From positions 186,001 to 250,000 of the forward strand of contig NZ_QGDC01000003.1 in NCBI RefSeq assembly GCF_003324525.1: a DNA stretch of 64,000 nucleotides, given 5' to 3'. Positions 26,513 to 35,100 of the stretch are shown in pieces. A program made the translations under genes and the position numbers. Below the pieces are notes generated by a model, which searched no databases, was not told where the DNA came from, and saw nothing but the letters and a program-made list of their open reading frames with translations. This DNA is from Mucilaginibacter hurinus. Its GTDB lineage: Bacteria > Bacteroidota > Bacteroidia > Sphingobacteriales > Sphingobacteriaceae. Within the stretch, counting starts at the first letter, position 1, and every line of letters starts with the position of its first letter.

Positions 26513-29404
26513 CTATTCAATCACACTTTCTTCAAAAGCATAATCTTCAACAGGCGGACATGAGCATATAAGCGTACGGTCGCCATAAGTGTCATTAACA
26601 CGGCCAACTGATGGCCAAAACTTATAAGCTGCCACGTAAGGCAATGGGAATGCTGCTTGCTGACGGGTATATGAATGCTCCCAGCTGTTGGCTGTTACAA
26701 CCGCTACCGTGTGTGGCGCATTTTTTAGCGGGTTATTGGTTTTATCCAATACGCCGCTTTCAACGTCTTTAATTTCATGACGGATGGCTATCATCGCATC
26801 ACAAAAACGGTCCAGTTCGTGCTTTGGCTCAGATTCGGTTGGTTCTATCATCACAGTGCCCGCAACCGGAAACGATACTGTTGGCGCGTGGAAGCCGTAG
26901 TCCATTAGTCGTTTGGCAATGTCGGTAACTTCAATGCCGTAAGATTTGAAGGAGCGGCAGTCCAGTATCATCTCATGAGCACAACGGCCTTGCTTACCGG
27001 TATATAAAACCGGGTAATGCGCTTTTAAGCGGCTTTTTATATAATTAGCATTTAGTATGGCGTATTTGGTAGCACTGGTAAGCCCTTCACTACCCATCAT
27101 GGCTATATAAGCGTGTGATATGATAAGTATGGAAGCTGAACCCCAGGGCGCTGCGGATACAGCGGGAATGGATTTGCCTTTATCAATATCCACCACAGCA
27201 TGGCCTGGTAAATAGGGGACGAGATGTTTAGCTACCCCGATAGGCCCCATCCCGGGGCCGCCACCGCCATGCGGTATACAAAAGGTCTTGTGCAAATTCA
27301 AGTGGCAAACATCAGCACCGATATTGGCCGGGCTGGTTAATCCCACCTGCGCATTCATGTTGGCGCCGTCCATATAAACCTGGCCGCCATTCTGATGAAT
27401 AATATCGCACACCTCGATGATGCTTTCTTCGAACACGCCATGGGTAGACGGGTAGGTTACCATCAGGCATGAAAGCTCGCTTTTGTATTGCTCTGCTTTG
27501 GCTTTCAGATCGGCAACGTCTATATTACCGTTGTCATCGCATTTTACTACGATTATCTTCATACCGGCCATAGCCGCCGATGCGGGGTTAGTGCCATGTG
27601 CAGATGACGGTATCAGCGCAATATTACGGTGTGCATCCCCACGGTCAAGGTGGTAAGCGCGTATTACCATTAAACCCGCATACTCACCCTGCGCGCCTGC
27701 ATTGGGTTGCAGGCTCATAGCCGCAAAACCGGTTATCTCGCTCAGCCACTTATCTAACTCATCAAACACCTGCATATAACCGCCAACCTGGTCGGCAGGG
27801 GCAAAAGGGTGCATCCTGCTAAACTCGGGCCAGGTAACAGGCACCATCTCGGTAGTAGCATTTAGCTTCATCGTACATGATCCGAGCGCTATCATGCTGT
27901 GGCAAAGGGAAAGATCTTTCGCTTCCAGCGATTTAATGTAGCGCAGCATCTCGTGTTCTGAATGATGCGAATTAAATACCGGGTGTGTTAAGTAAGCTGA
28001 TGTGCGTTGTAAATCATTAGGTACAGGGGTTTGCAATTGTGCTTTAAGCCCGTCAATATCCACATCATTCAGGGTTTTACCTTTTACTTTGGCAAAGAAG
28101 CGTACGATGGTCTTTATATCTTCAGGCAGGGTGGTCTCATCTATTGAGATAGTAACTACCGAACCATTATAGTTTAAATTGCATTCATTATTTATTGCTT
28201 CACCATGCAGCGGACCAACTAAATCACCCAAGTCAAATTGAACGGTATCAAAGTATGCCTGGTTTAGCTGCCTATAACCAAGCTCTTCCAGTGAATTGGC
28301 TAATAAAACAGTAAGACTATGTATACGCTCGGCTATAAGCTTTAAGCCTTTAGGGCCATGATAAGCCGCATACATACCAGCCATAATAGCCAATAGCGCC
28401 TGAGCGGTACAGATATTTGAAGTTGCTTTATCCCTGCGTATATGTTGCTCGCGCGTTTGCAAAGCCATACGTAGCGCATAATTATTAGCGCTATCAATGG
28501 TAACGCCAATTATACGGCCCGGCATTGAGCGTTTGTACTCCTCCTTAGTGGCAAAAAAAGCAGCGTGGGGTCCGCCAAAACCCATTGGTATCCCAAAACG
28601 CTGGCTCGTGCCTACAACAATATCGGCACCCCATTCACCAGGAGGCGTCAACAGTACCAGGCTCATTAAATCAGCCACAACGGTTAATTTGATGCCTTTT
28701 TCGTGCGCTTTGGCGGCAAAGTCTTTGTAATTATATACCTCGCCATTTTTGGCGGGATATTGTACTATTGCGCCAAACATATCATCGGTTAGTTCAACCG
28801 TATCATGATTACCGGTAACCAGTTCGATACCATAGGGCTGAGCCCGGGTTTTTAAAACATCAATGGTTTGTGCAAACAATTCGTCAGAAACAAAAAATTT
28901 ATTGGCGTTCTGATTTTTACGTAAGCTATACTGCATAAACATGGCCTCACCCGCAGCAGTGCCTTCGTCAAGCAAACTGGCATTGGCTATTTCCATCCCT
29001 GTAAGGTCAATCACCATGGTTTGGAAATTAAGTAATGCCTGCAACCGTCCCTGCGCAATTTCAGCCTGGTATGGTGTATATTGGGTATACCATCCCGGGT
29101 TTTCCAAAATATTACGCTGAATTACTCCGGGAACAATAACATCATAATAACCCTGCCCGATGTAGGATTTAAAAACCTTGTTTTTTGAAGCCGTTTGCTT
29201 TAAAGAATTCAGGTAATCATATTCGCTTTTTGCCGGGGGTAGGCTAAGGGCCTTTTTAAGCCTAATTTGCTCGGGTATGGTTTGCTCTATAAGTTCATCA
29301 AGAGACGACGCGCCTATAGTTTTTAACATTTCGGCAGTCTCGGCTTGGTTGGGAGCGATGTGGCGGAATTGGAATTTTTCCTGGTAATCTGTGTTCAGTT
29401 GCAT
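26513..29404 (-). CDS. gcvP: Glycine dehydrogenase (decarboxylating), P-protein of the glycine cleavage system
   Basis: PLP enzyme that decarboxylates glycine and passes the aminomethyl group to lipoyl-H-protein. The 963-residue single-chain form unites the two halves that are separate GcvPA/GcvPB in some bacteria. The PLP lysine is Lys706 in [16 protein letters not shown]; other family blocks are [10 protein letters not shown] (N-terminal half) and [14 protein letters not shown]. gcvT and gcvH are not in the window; the E3 component may be supplied by lpdA at 50309. A well-spaced promoter (29433-29463) precedes it. Confidence 0.97.
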   Translation of the reverse strand: MQLNTDYQEKFQFRHIAPNQAETAEMLKTIGASSLDELIEQTIPEQIRLKKALSLPPAKSEYDYLNSLKQTASKNKVFKSYIGQGYYDVIVPGVIQRNILENPGWYTQYTPYQAEIAQGRLQALLNFQTMVIDLTGMEIANASLLDEGTAAGEAMFMQYSLRKNQNANKFFVSDELFAQTIDVLKTRAQPYGIELVTGNHDTVELTDDMFGAIVQYPAKNGEVYNYKDFAAKAHEKGIKLTVVADLMSLVLLTPPGEWGADIVVGTSQRFGIPMGFGGPHAAFFATKEEYKRSMPGRIIGVTIDSANNYALRMALQTREQHIRRDKATSNICTAQALLAIMAGMYAAYHGPKGLKLIAERIHSLTVLLANSLEELGYRQLNQAYFDTVQFDLGDLVGPLHGEAINNECNLNYNGSVVTISIDETTLPEDIKTIVRFFAKVKGKTLNDVDIDGLKAQLQTPVPNDLQRTSAYLTHPVFNSHHSEHEMLRYIKSLEAKDLSLCHSMIALGSCTMKLNATTEMVPVTWPEFSRMHPFAPADQVGGYMQVFDELDKWLSEITGFAAMSLQPNAGAQGEYAGLMVIRAYHLDRGDAHRNIALIPSSAHGTNPASAAMAGMKIIVVKCDDNGNIDVADLKAKAEQYKSELSCLMVTYPSTHGVFEESIIEVCDIIHQNGGQVYMDGANMNAQVGLTSPANIGADVCHLNLHKTFCIPHGGGGPGMGPIGVAKHLVPYLPGHAVVDIDKGKSIPAVSAAPWGSASILIISHAYIAMMGSEGLTSATKYAILNANYIKSRLKAHYPVLYTGKQGRCAHEMILDCRSFKSYGIEVTDIAKRLMDYGFHAPTVSFPVAGTVMIEPTESEPKHELDRFCDAMIAIRHEIKDVESGVLDKTNNPLKNAPHTVAVVTANSWEHSYTRQQAAFPLPYVAAYKFWPSVGRVNDTYGDRTLICSCPPVEDYAFEESVIE

Positions 29405-29432
29405 GAATAGCTGGCCTGTTAATATTTAGCGG

Positions 29433-29463
29433 CAAAGGTACACTTTTAGCTATTCACTATCAA
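29433..29463 (-). promoter_or_regulatory. Putative gcvP promoter (TTG-N20-TACCTTTG)
   Basis: On the minus strand TTG (29463-29461) and TACCTTTG (29440-29433) are separated by 20 bases, an exact fit to the Bacteroidota pattern; transcription would start near 29429, 25 bases before the ATG. No glycine riboswitch-like structure fits in so short a leader. Confidence 0.6.
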
Positions 29464-29591
29464 TTTTACAGACTGTTATTACATTAGCTTTACACGCATA
29501 TATAAGGGATGCTCACTGAGTTTTGATCCATTAAAAATATTGTTACGCCAACCTGCCGGAAAAGCTATTTTTGCATTTCAATTTTTTTTAA

Positions 29592-30239
29592 GTGGGTAAA
29601 GATAAATTAAGGCGGTTTGCCGAAGTGGCAACCTTTAGCAATGTAATTCAACTTGATGCCGGCAAGATTTTAAAAGGCAAATGGACTAAGGATTTTTTTA
29701 AAAACGGTAATCCTTTGGTGCTTGAACTGGCCTGCGGAAAAGGTGAGTATTCTGTTAACCTGGCACGGATGTTTCCGGATAAAAATTTCATCGGTATAGA
29801 TTATAAGGGCAACCGCATTTGGCGAGGAGCAAAAACCGCGTTGGAAGATGGGGTAAGTAATGTAGGTTTTTTGCGCATACAAATTGAGACAATACTTGAC
29901 TATTTTGCACCCGGCGAAATTGACGAAATATGGATAACTTTTCCTGATCCGCAACCGCAGTTAAGCCGCGAAAAGAAACGATTAACATCGCCACGCTTTT
30001 TAGAAAAATATAAAATTATTTTAAAGCCCGGAGGCTATGTCAACTTAAAAACGGACAATGACGGTTTGCATGCTTACACTGCTGAAAAAATTGAAGAGCA
30101 GGATTTGACCCTGCACGTCCGTACCGAGGATCTGTATCACTCTGAGTACGCCGATGAAGTACTATCCATTAAAACTTACTACGAAAAGAAATATCTGCAG
30201 GAAAACAAGAATATCAATTACCTCAAGTTTTCATTTTAA
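29592..30239 (+). CDS. trmB: tRNA (guanine-N7-)-methyltransferase
   Basis: SAM-dependent enzyme making m7G46 in tRNA. 215 residues from a GTG start (29592), preceded by a TATTTTTG box at 29566-29573. SAM-binding motif LELACGKGEYSVNLA, acidic FIGIDYKGNR, and the TrmB signature ITFPDPQPQ (family: xxFPDPWPK) with LTSPRFLE are visible; the second Pro-Trp-Pro of the signature is Pro-Gln-Pro here, as in many Bacteroidota. The downstream alkyltransferase-like gene follows after four bases. Confidence 0.94.
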   Translation: MGKDKLRRFAEVATFSNVIQLDAGKILKGKWTKDFFKNGNPLVLELACGKGEYSVNLARMFPDKNFIGIDYKGNRIWRGAKTALEDGVSNVGFLRIQIETILDYFAPGEIDEIWITFPDPQPQLSREKKRLTSPRFLEKYKIILKPGGYVNLKTDNDGLHAYTAEKIEEQDLTLHVRTEDLYHSEYADEVLSIKTYYEKKYLQENKNINYLKFSF

Positions 30240-30243
30240 TAGG

Positions 30244-30582
30244 ATGACCGGCGATAACTTTTTTGATAAGGTATACCAGGTGGTACGGCAGGTACCTGCA
30301 GGCAGGGTGACATCGTACGGTGCTATTGCACACTACCTGGGCACAAAACGCTCAGCCAGGGTGGTGGGCTACGCTATGGGTGCTGCAGGCTCGGCGCAGC
30401 CGCCGGTGCCGGCGCACAGGGTGGTAAACAGCCAGGGATTACTTACCGGCAAGTTTCATTTCCCAACGTTTAATTTAATGGAGCAGATGCTGGCGAGCGA
30501 AGGGGTGATAGTAAGGGATAACCAGGTTCAGAATTTTAAAGCAGTGTTCTGGGACCCGGCGGTTGAATTGTCGCTCGACTAA
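30244..30582 (+). CDS. Alkyltransferase-like (MGMT/Ogt fold) DNA-binding protein lacking the acceptor Cys
   Basis: 112 residues from the ATG at 30244 (preceded by AGG). The fold is that of the O6-alkylguanine-DNA alkyltransferase C-terminal domain: VPAGRVTSYGAIA (helix-turn-helix), ARVVGYAMG (the RxVGxA arginine-finger region) and PAHRVV. In true alkyltransferases the last motif is PCHRV; here Ala57 replaces the acceptor Cys, so the protein cannot accept alkyl groups and should act as an alkyltransferase-like lesion recogniser that hands damage to nucleotide excision repair. Probably co-transcribed with trmB. Confidence 0.9.
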   Translation: MTGDNFFDKVYQVVRQVPAGRVTSYGAIAHYLGTKRSARVVGYAMGAAGSAQPPVPAHRVVNSQGLLTGKFHFPTFNLMEQMLASEGVIVRDNQVQNFKAVFWDPAVELSLD

Positions 30583-30701
30583 AACGGCTTAACATCCTGC
30601 CCGCGTTGGATCTTTATTAACCGCACGATGCCTCACAATCTCAAGATGCGCCCGGATAAAACCATTTTCACGGCATAGCGTTATTGTTTAAAACCACAAC
30701 G

Positions 30702-30926
30702 ATGAAAAAGTTACTTATAATAGCAGGTATATGCACAAGTGTTGCTTTGGCTTCATGCAGTGGCACAAATCAGCATGGCGAAGGTACCGACAGTGCTGAC
30801 AACGCTAATGACACCACGTATAACACAGATACAGTAATACGATCAACCGATACAACCAGTACAGGCGTTGACAATTCAGGCAACGGCGGTACCGATGTAA
30901 CGGATACAGCAAATACCCAACAATAA
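30702..30926 (+). CDS. Small Thr/Asp-rich lipoprotein
   Basis: 74 residues. Lipoprotein signal peptide MKKLLIIAGICTSVALAS|C with lipobox LASC (Cys at 19), then a low-complexity tail rich in Asn, Asp, Thr and Gly (STDTTSTGVDNSGNGG). An in-frame codon 18 bases upstream lacks signal-peptide character, so the ATG at 30702 is preferred. No fold is predictable. It is followed 15 bases later by a second similar small lipoprotein. Confidence 0.75.
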   Translation: MKKLLIIAGICTSVALASCSGTNQHGEGTDSADNANDTTYNTDTVIRSTDTTSTGVDNSGNGGTDVTDTANTQQ

Positions 30927-30941
30927 TCAAAGATAAATCTT

Positions 30942-31130
30942 ATGAAAAAAAGTTTTTTTATAGCAATGGCACTTATAGCCATGATTTACACGGCCTGTTC
31001 AGGCGGAGCCGGTAATCAGCAAAATCAAACAGGCAGTCCGACAGGTGAGAGTGCCTATGATACCGCCGACTCAACCCACATGGATACTACGGTAATAACA
31101 GACACCAGCGGGCATGTAGGACAACCTTAA
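30942..31130 (+). CDS. Small Thr/Asp-rich lipoprotein, second of a pair
   Basis: 62 residues with signal peptide and lipobox (YTAC, Cys about 19), then GGAGNQQNQTG and a Thr/Asp-rich tail (TADSTHMDTTVITDTS). Composition matches the preceding lipoprotein (both contain DTT/TDT repeats), suggesting duplication. Probably one transcript with it. Function unknown. Confidence 0.72.
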   Translation: MKKSFFIAMALIAMIYTACSGGAGNQQNQTGSPTGESAYDTADSTHMDTTVITDTSGHVGQP

Positions 31131-31145
31131 GCATTATAGTAAGAG

Positions 31146-31970
31146 CTAAAATCGTTTAAGGTAATTTTTATCAATTAGTTGGCCATACGGAATACCTGAT
31201 GGTTCCAGACTAAACCATGGATTGCCCCACATTTGGAGTATTTGAATACTTTGCGCGGGCATAAAGCTTTGCGCCAGCAGGAATTTCTTATCACCCCTGC
31301 TGTTTACAGCTACATTCATCACAATAAAGCAGTGCCCCGGCGAGCCACCTTTTATAAAAACATCTCCGGGTTGCAAGTCAGCAGATTGTGCAGCTTGCAA
31401 TTCCTTTTGCAGTGATAATGTACCGGCGTAGGTGAATACGAGATTCATGTAATTCAAAAAATTTTCGTAGCTGTAATCTTCTCCTGCCTTTAATACCCAC
31501 CTATCATTAATAAATCGGTAACCATTAGCATAGTGTAAAAAATCGCACTTAAACCCGCTTGTAAAGTTGAAGCTAATTGCGTCATATTTTTTCCGGCTGT
31601 ACAAGTATTCGGCACGCAGGCGGATAACGGCATCGGCACATTGCTGCAAGTTTTGGGAGCCAATACTCATGTCTATAATAGCGGCGGTATAACCTTCAGT
31701 ACTTGCAACGTCGCCTTTGTAAGTTACCGCTTGAGTACCGGCAGGCTTTAACGGCATTTGCTGTAAATATGCTGCAAATGACCCTGGAGTAGTTTTAACA
31801 ATAGCATATCCGGTGGGAGGGTTAAAGCGGCTCGCGACAGTTGTTCCTTTTACATTAACAACCGGGATTTTGGCCGGTTTGGCAGCAAGGGGCGCTGGTT
31901 TTTTGTAAACCTGCGCCAAAACAGCAACAATCAGCAATAAAAAAACAACCGGGATAAGGACTATACGCAT
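31146..31970 (-). CDS. DUF4846 domain-containing protein
   Basis: 274 residues. An N-terminal hydrophobic helix (MRIVLIPVVFLLLIVAVLA) serves as signal or anchor, so the protein is exported. The region from about 50 to 270 matches DUF4846 in outline: RFNPPTGYAIV, an early CADAVIRLRAEYLY segment, ISFNFTSGFKCDF, and DVFIKGGSPGHCFIV towards the end. The GHCFIVMNVAV segment, preceded by QPGDVFI, recalls NlpC/P60-like or amidase-type strands with a Cys-less His, but no catalytic triad is established. Unknown function. Confidence 0.85.
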   Translation of the reverse strand: MRIVLIPVVFLLLIVAVLAQVYKKPAPLAAKPAKIPVVNVKGTTVASRFNPPTGYAIVKTTPGSFAAYLQQMPLKPAGTQAVTYKGDVASTEGYTAAIIDMSIGSQNLQQCADAVIRLRAEYLYSRKKYDAISFNFTSGFKCDFLHYANGYRFINDRWVLKAGEDYSYENFLNYMNLVFTYAGTLSLQKELQAAQSADLQPGDVFIKGGSPGHCFIVMNVAVNSRGDKKFLLAQSFMPAQSIQILQMWGNPWFSLEPSGIPYGQLIDKNYLKRF

Positions 31971-32112
31971 GGCTTACAGGTTATAGGATTTATCCTTTAA
32001 CGTTATTGCCTGTTAAATAATATCCGCTGGCATTAAAATTTGTTACACGCAATCATTATTCACTCAGCGCCGTGGCAAATGTTTCAATGCGCCCACGTTA
32101 ACCACGCTATTA

Positions 32113-35100
32113 CTACATGTTTCGCCTGTATTGGCCGCCTACTTCGTACAGGGCATGTGATATTTGACCAAGTGAACAATACTTGCATACTTCCATCAGG
32201 CTTTCAAAAATGTTATCACCACTTATAGCAGCCTGTTGCAGGTTTTTAAGCAACTCATCAGCGTGCATTTGGTTACGTAACTGAAAGGCGTGCAGCGCGG
32301 CTATTTGGTATTGCTTTTCCTGCTCGGTAGCGCGTATTACTTCGCCCGGCGTAATAGTGGGCGACCCTTTTTTATTTAAAAAAGTATTTACCCCGACTAT
32401 CGGGTACTCGCCGGTATGCTTCATTGTTTCATAGTATAACGATTCTTCCTGGATCTTGCTGCGCTGGTACATGGTCTCCATTGCTCCCAGTACCCCTCCG
32501 CGCTCATTGATGTTTTTAAACTCGGCCAAAACAGCTTCTTCAACCAAATCAGTAAGTTCTTCAATAATAAAGCTGCCTTGTAATGTGTTTTCATTTTTGG
32601 CTAAACCTAATTCGCGGTTAATTATAAGCTGTATGGCCATCGCCCTGCGAACTGATTCCTCTGTCGGCGTGGTGATGGCCTCATCATACGCATTGGTATG
32701 CAGCGAGTTACAGTTATCATAAATAGCGTATAAAGCCTGCAGGGTAGTGCGAATATCATTAAAATCTATCTCCTGCGCATGTAACGAGCGTCCGCTGGTT
32801 TGTATATGGTACTTGAGCTTTTGCGAGCGGTCGTTCCCTTTGTATTTATTTTTAATGGCCTTAGCCCAGATGCGCCGGGCGACACGGCCTATTACGGAAT
32901 ACTCCGGATCGATGCCATTAGAAAAAAAGAACGACAAGTTAGGTGCAAAATCATCAATATGCATTCCGCGGCTCAGGTAATATTCTACATAGGTAAAGCC
33001 GTTTGACAAGGTAAAAGCTAACTGCGAAATAGGATTGGCCCCGGCTTCGGCAATGTGGTAGCCGGATATAGACACAGAGTAAAAATTGCGGACTTTATTG
33101 TCAATAAAATACTGTTGCATATCACCCATCATCCGCAGGGCAAATTCGGTAGAAAAAATGCAGGTGTTCTGCGCCTGGTCCTCCTTTAAAATATCAGCCT
33201 GCACAGTCCCCCTTACGGTGGTCATGGCATAGGCTTTTATTTGTTGGTAAATGTCTGCTGGCAATACCTGGTCGCCGGTAAGGCCCAGGAGCATAAGCCC
33301 AAGGCCATTGTTGCCCTGTGGGAGCGCCTCACCCCCTGCCCTCTCCAAGGGAGAGGGAGCTTTGTCTTTCTCATTCTTTAAGTCCCTCTCCTTTGGAGAG
33401 GGATTTAGGGTGAGGCGTCTGTCTGGCTGAGCGTCCAACCTTCCCTTAATCCGCTTAACCACACCCATCGCATTGGCAAGCACCTCTGCATTGGTAAAAC
33501 GTATAACCTCAAATCCTTCACCATTTAAAACCCGTGTACGTATCTCATCATATTCGGCTATTTCGTTATGGTGAGCACCGTCAATTTCAATGACTAACCC
33601 TTTGCCCAGGCATACAAAATCAGCAATATAGCCATCTATTGCATGTTGTCGCCTAACTTTATAGCCTGTTTGATTATTTCTTAATAACTGCCACAGTACG
33701 TTTTCAGCTTCGGTGGGATGCTGCCTGTTCAGATGGGAGTTCGCTTTTAAAATATCCCAGAAACGCAGATCAGAAGTTTCATAACCAAATTGCGCCTCAC
33801 CCCCCGCCCTCTCCAAAGGAGAGTGCGCTTTTTCCAGGTCGCTTCCCGGTTCTGCTCCTTCTACTTTAGAGAGGGCCGGGGCAAGGCCATACCCCGGTCT
33901 GTCCAGCCCCTTATCATCATACAACTCTTTGAATTTATCCTCTACCAAATGCTGCAAATTATGCTCGATAATATATTTTTCGCATTGCTGGTCGATAGCG
34001 GCATTCATAAAAAAGCCGAGCAGCATTGGCGCCGGTCCGTTTATTGTCATAGAGACTGACGTGCTGGGGTGGCATAGGTCGAACCCTGAATACAGCTTTT
34101 TGGCATCGTCAAGGGTGGCTATGCTTACACCGGCGTTACCTATCTTTCCGTAAATATCAGGGCGTGTGTTCGGGTCTTCACCATACAGGGTAACTGAATC
34201 AAATGCTGTTGAAAGGCGGTGCGCGGGCTGCCCCAGCGACACATAATGAAACCGCTTATTGGTGCGCTCCGGACTACCCTCACCGGCAAACATCCGGGTG
34301 GGGTCTTCGCCCTCACGTTTCAGGGGAAACACACCGGCAGCGTATGGGAATTCCCCCGGCACATTCTCGGTAAGCAGCCAGCGTAATATGTCTCCCCAGG
34401 CTTCATAACGCGGCAATGCAATTTTAGGCACCTGCAATTGCGACAAGCTGGTGTAATACAGCGGTTGTTTAATTTCCTTGTCGCGTACCTTATAAATAAA
34501 ATTTTCTGCCTTATACTTCTTAAGGGTATCCGGCCAGGCATCCAACAAACGCTTACACTCCGGGTGTAGTTGAGTTTCCAGGTGGGATTTCAGATGCTGT
34601 AAGGCCTCACCTCCCATCCTCTCCAAAAGAGAGGACTCTTTTTTTCCCTCGCCCTTCTTAAGGCCCCTCTCCTTTGCAGAGGGATTTAGGGTGAGACTCT
34701 TATCGTTCCCCTCCCCCCTGGAGAGGGCCGGGCTGAGGCACCAAATGCTATATAACTGCTGCGCCACCATACACTGCTCATCCACCCACTGTTTATATGT
34801 ATCACTTGCCTCGGCAATTTCGGCCAGGTAACGCGTTCGCTCCGGCGGGATGATGTAAGTTTTCTCACTATTATCACCCAAACTAAGCGCATCGTTCTGC
34901 TTATTGCCAATCAAATCCTTTCCGGTTTTAGCCTTAATGGTCTGCATCAGCGCGCCGAACAACTGGTTCATACCCGGGTCATTAAATTGCGAGGCCATGG
35001 TACCAAATACCGGCAGGTCTTCGTCCTTGGTAGTAAATAGCTGGTGGTTACGCTTATATTGCTTGCGCACGTCGCGCAGTGCATCGGGAGCGCCTCTTTT

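Larger units (their letters stand above)
33326..33887 (-). mobile_element. Composite palindromic element with a DUF559 endonuclease domain, inserted in the icmF mutase domain
   Basis: A 562-base insertion, seen as GC-rich palindromes at both ends around a coding core. On the plus strand it opens GCCTCACC (33326) and closes GCAAGGC (33887). In gene direction the order is module 3, module 1, DUF559 core, module 2, module 1 (modules defined in the repeat entries). It adds about 187 residues at a surface-loop position between RPGYG and LPQGNNG, exactly where IcmF homologues read RPxY-x-LPxGNDG, and the whole stretch is free of stops in the host frame. No target-site duplication is obvious. Confidence 0.8.

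Noticed and set aside
32456..32722. 88-residue plus-strand frame inside icmF
   Set aside because: It is the antisense shadow of the mutase domain, with Ser/Ala-rich composition and no independent start signals.
33417..33793. Intein or homing-endonuclease intron in icmF
   Set aside because: The DUF559 segment lacks an N-terminal Cys/Ser and a C-terminal His-Asn-(Cys/Ser/Thr) for protein splicing, and the surrounding palindromes are translated rather than forming a self-splicing core. Continuous frame argues against an intron.
33326..33887. Classical insertion sequence
   Set aside because: No transposase (DDE, HUH or serine/tyrosine recombinase) and no clear target-site duplication; only a nuclease-type domain is present.
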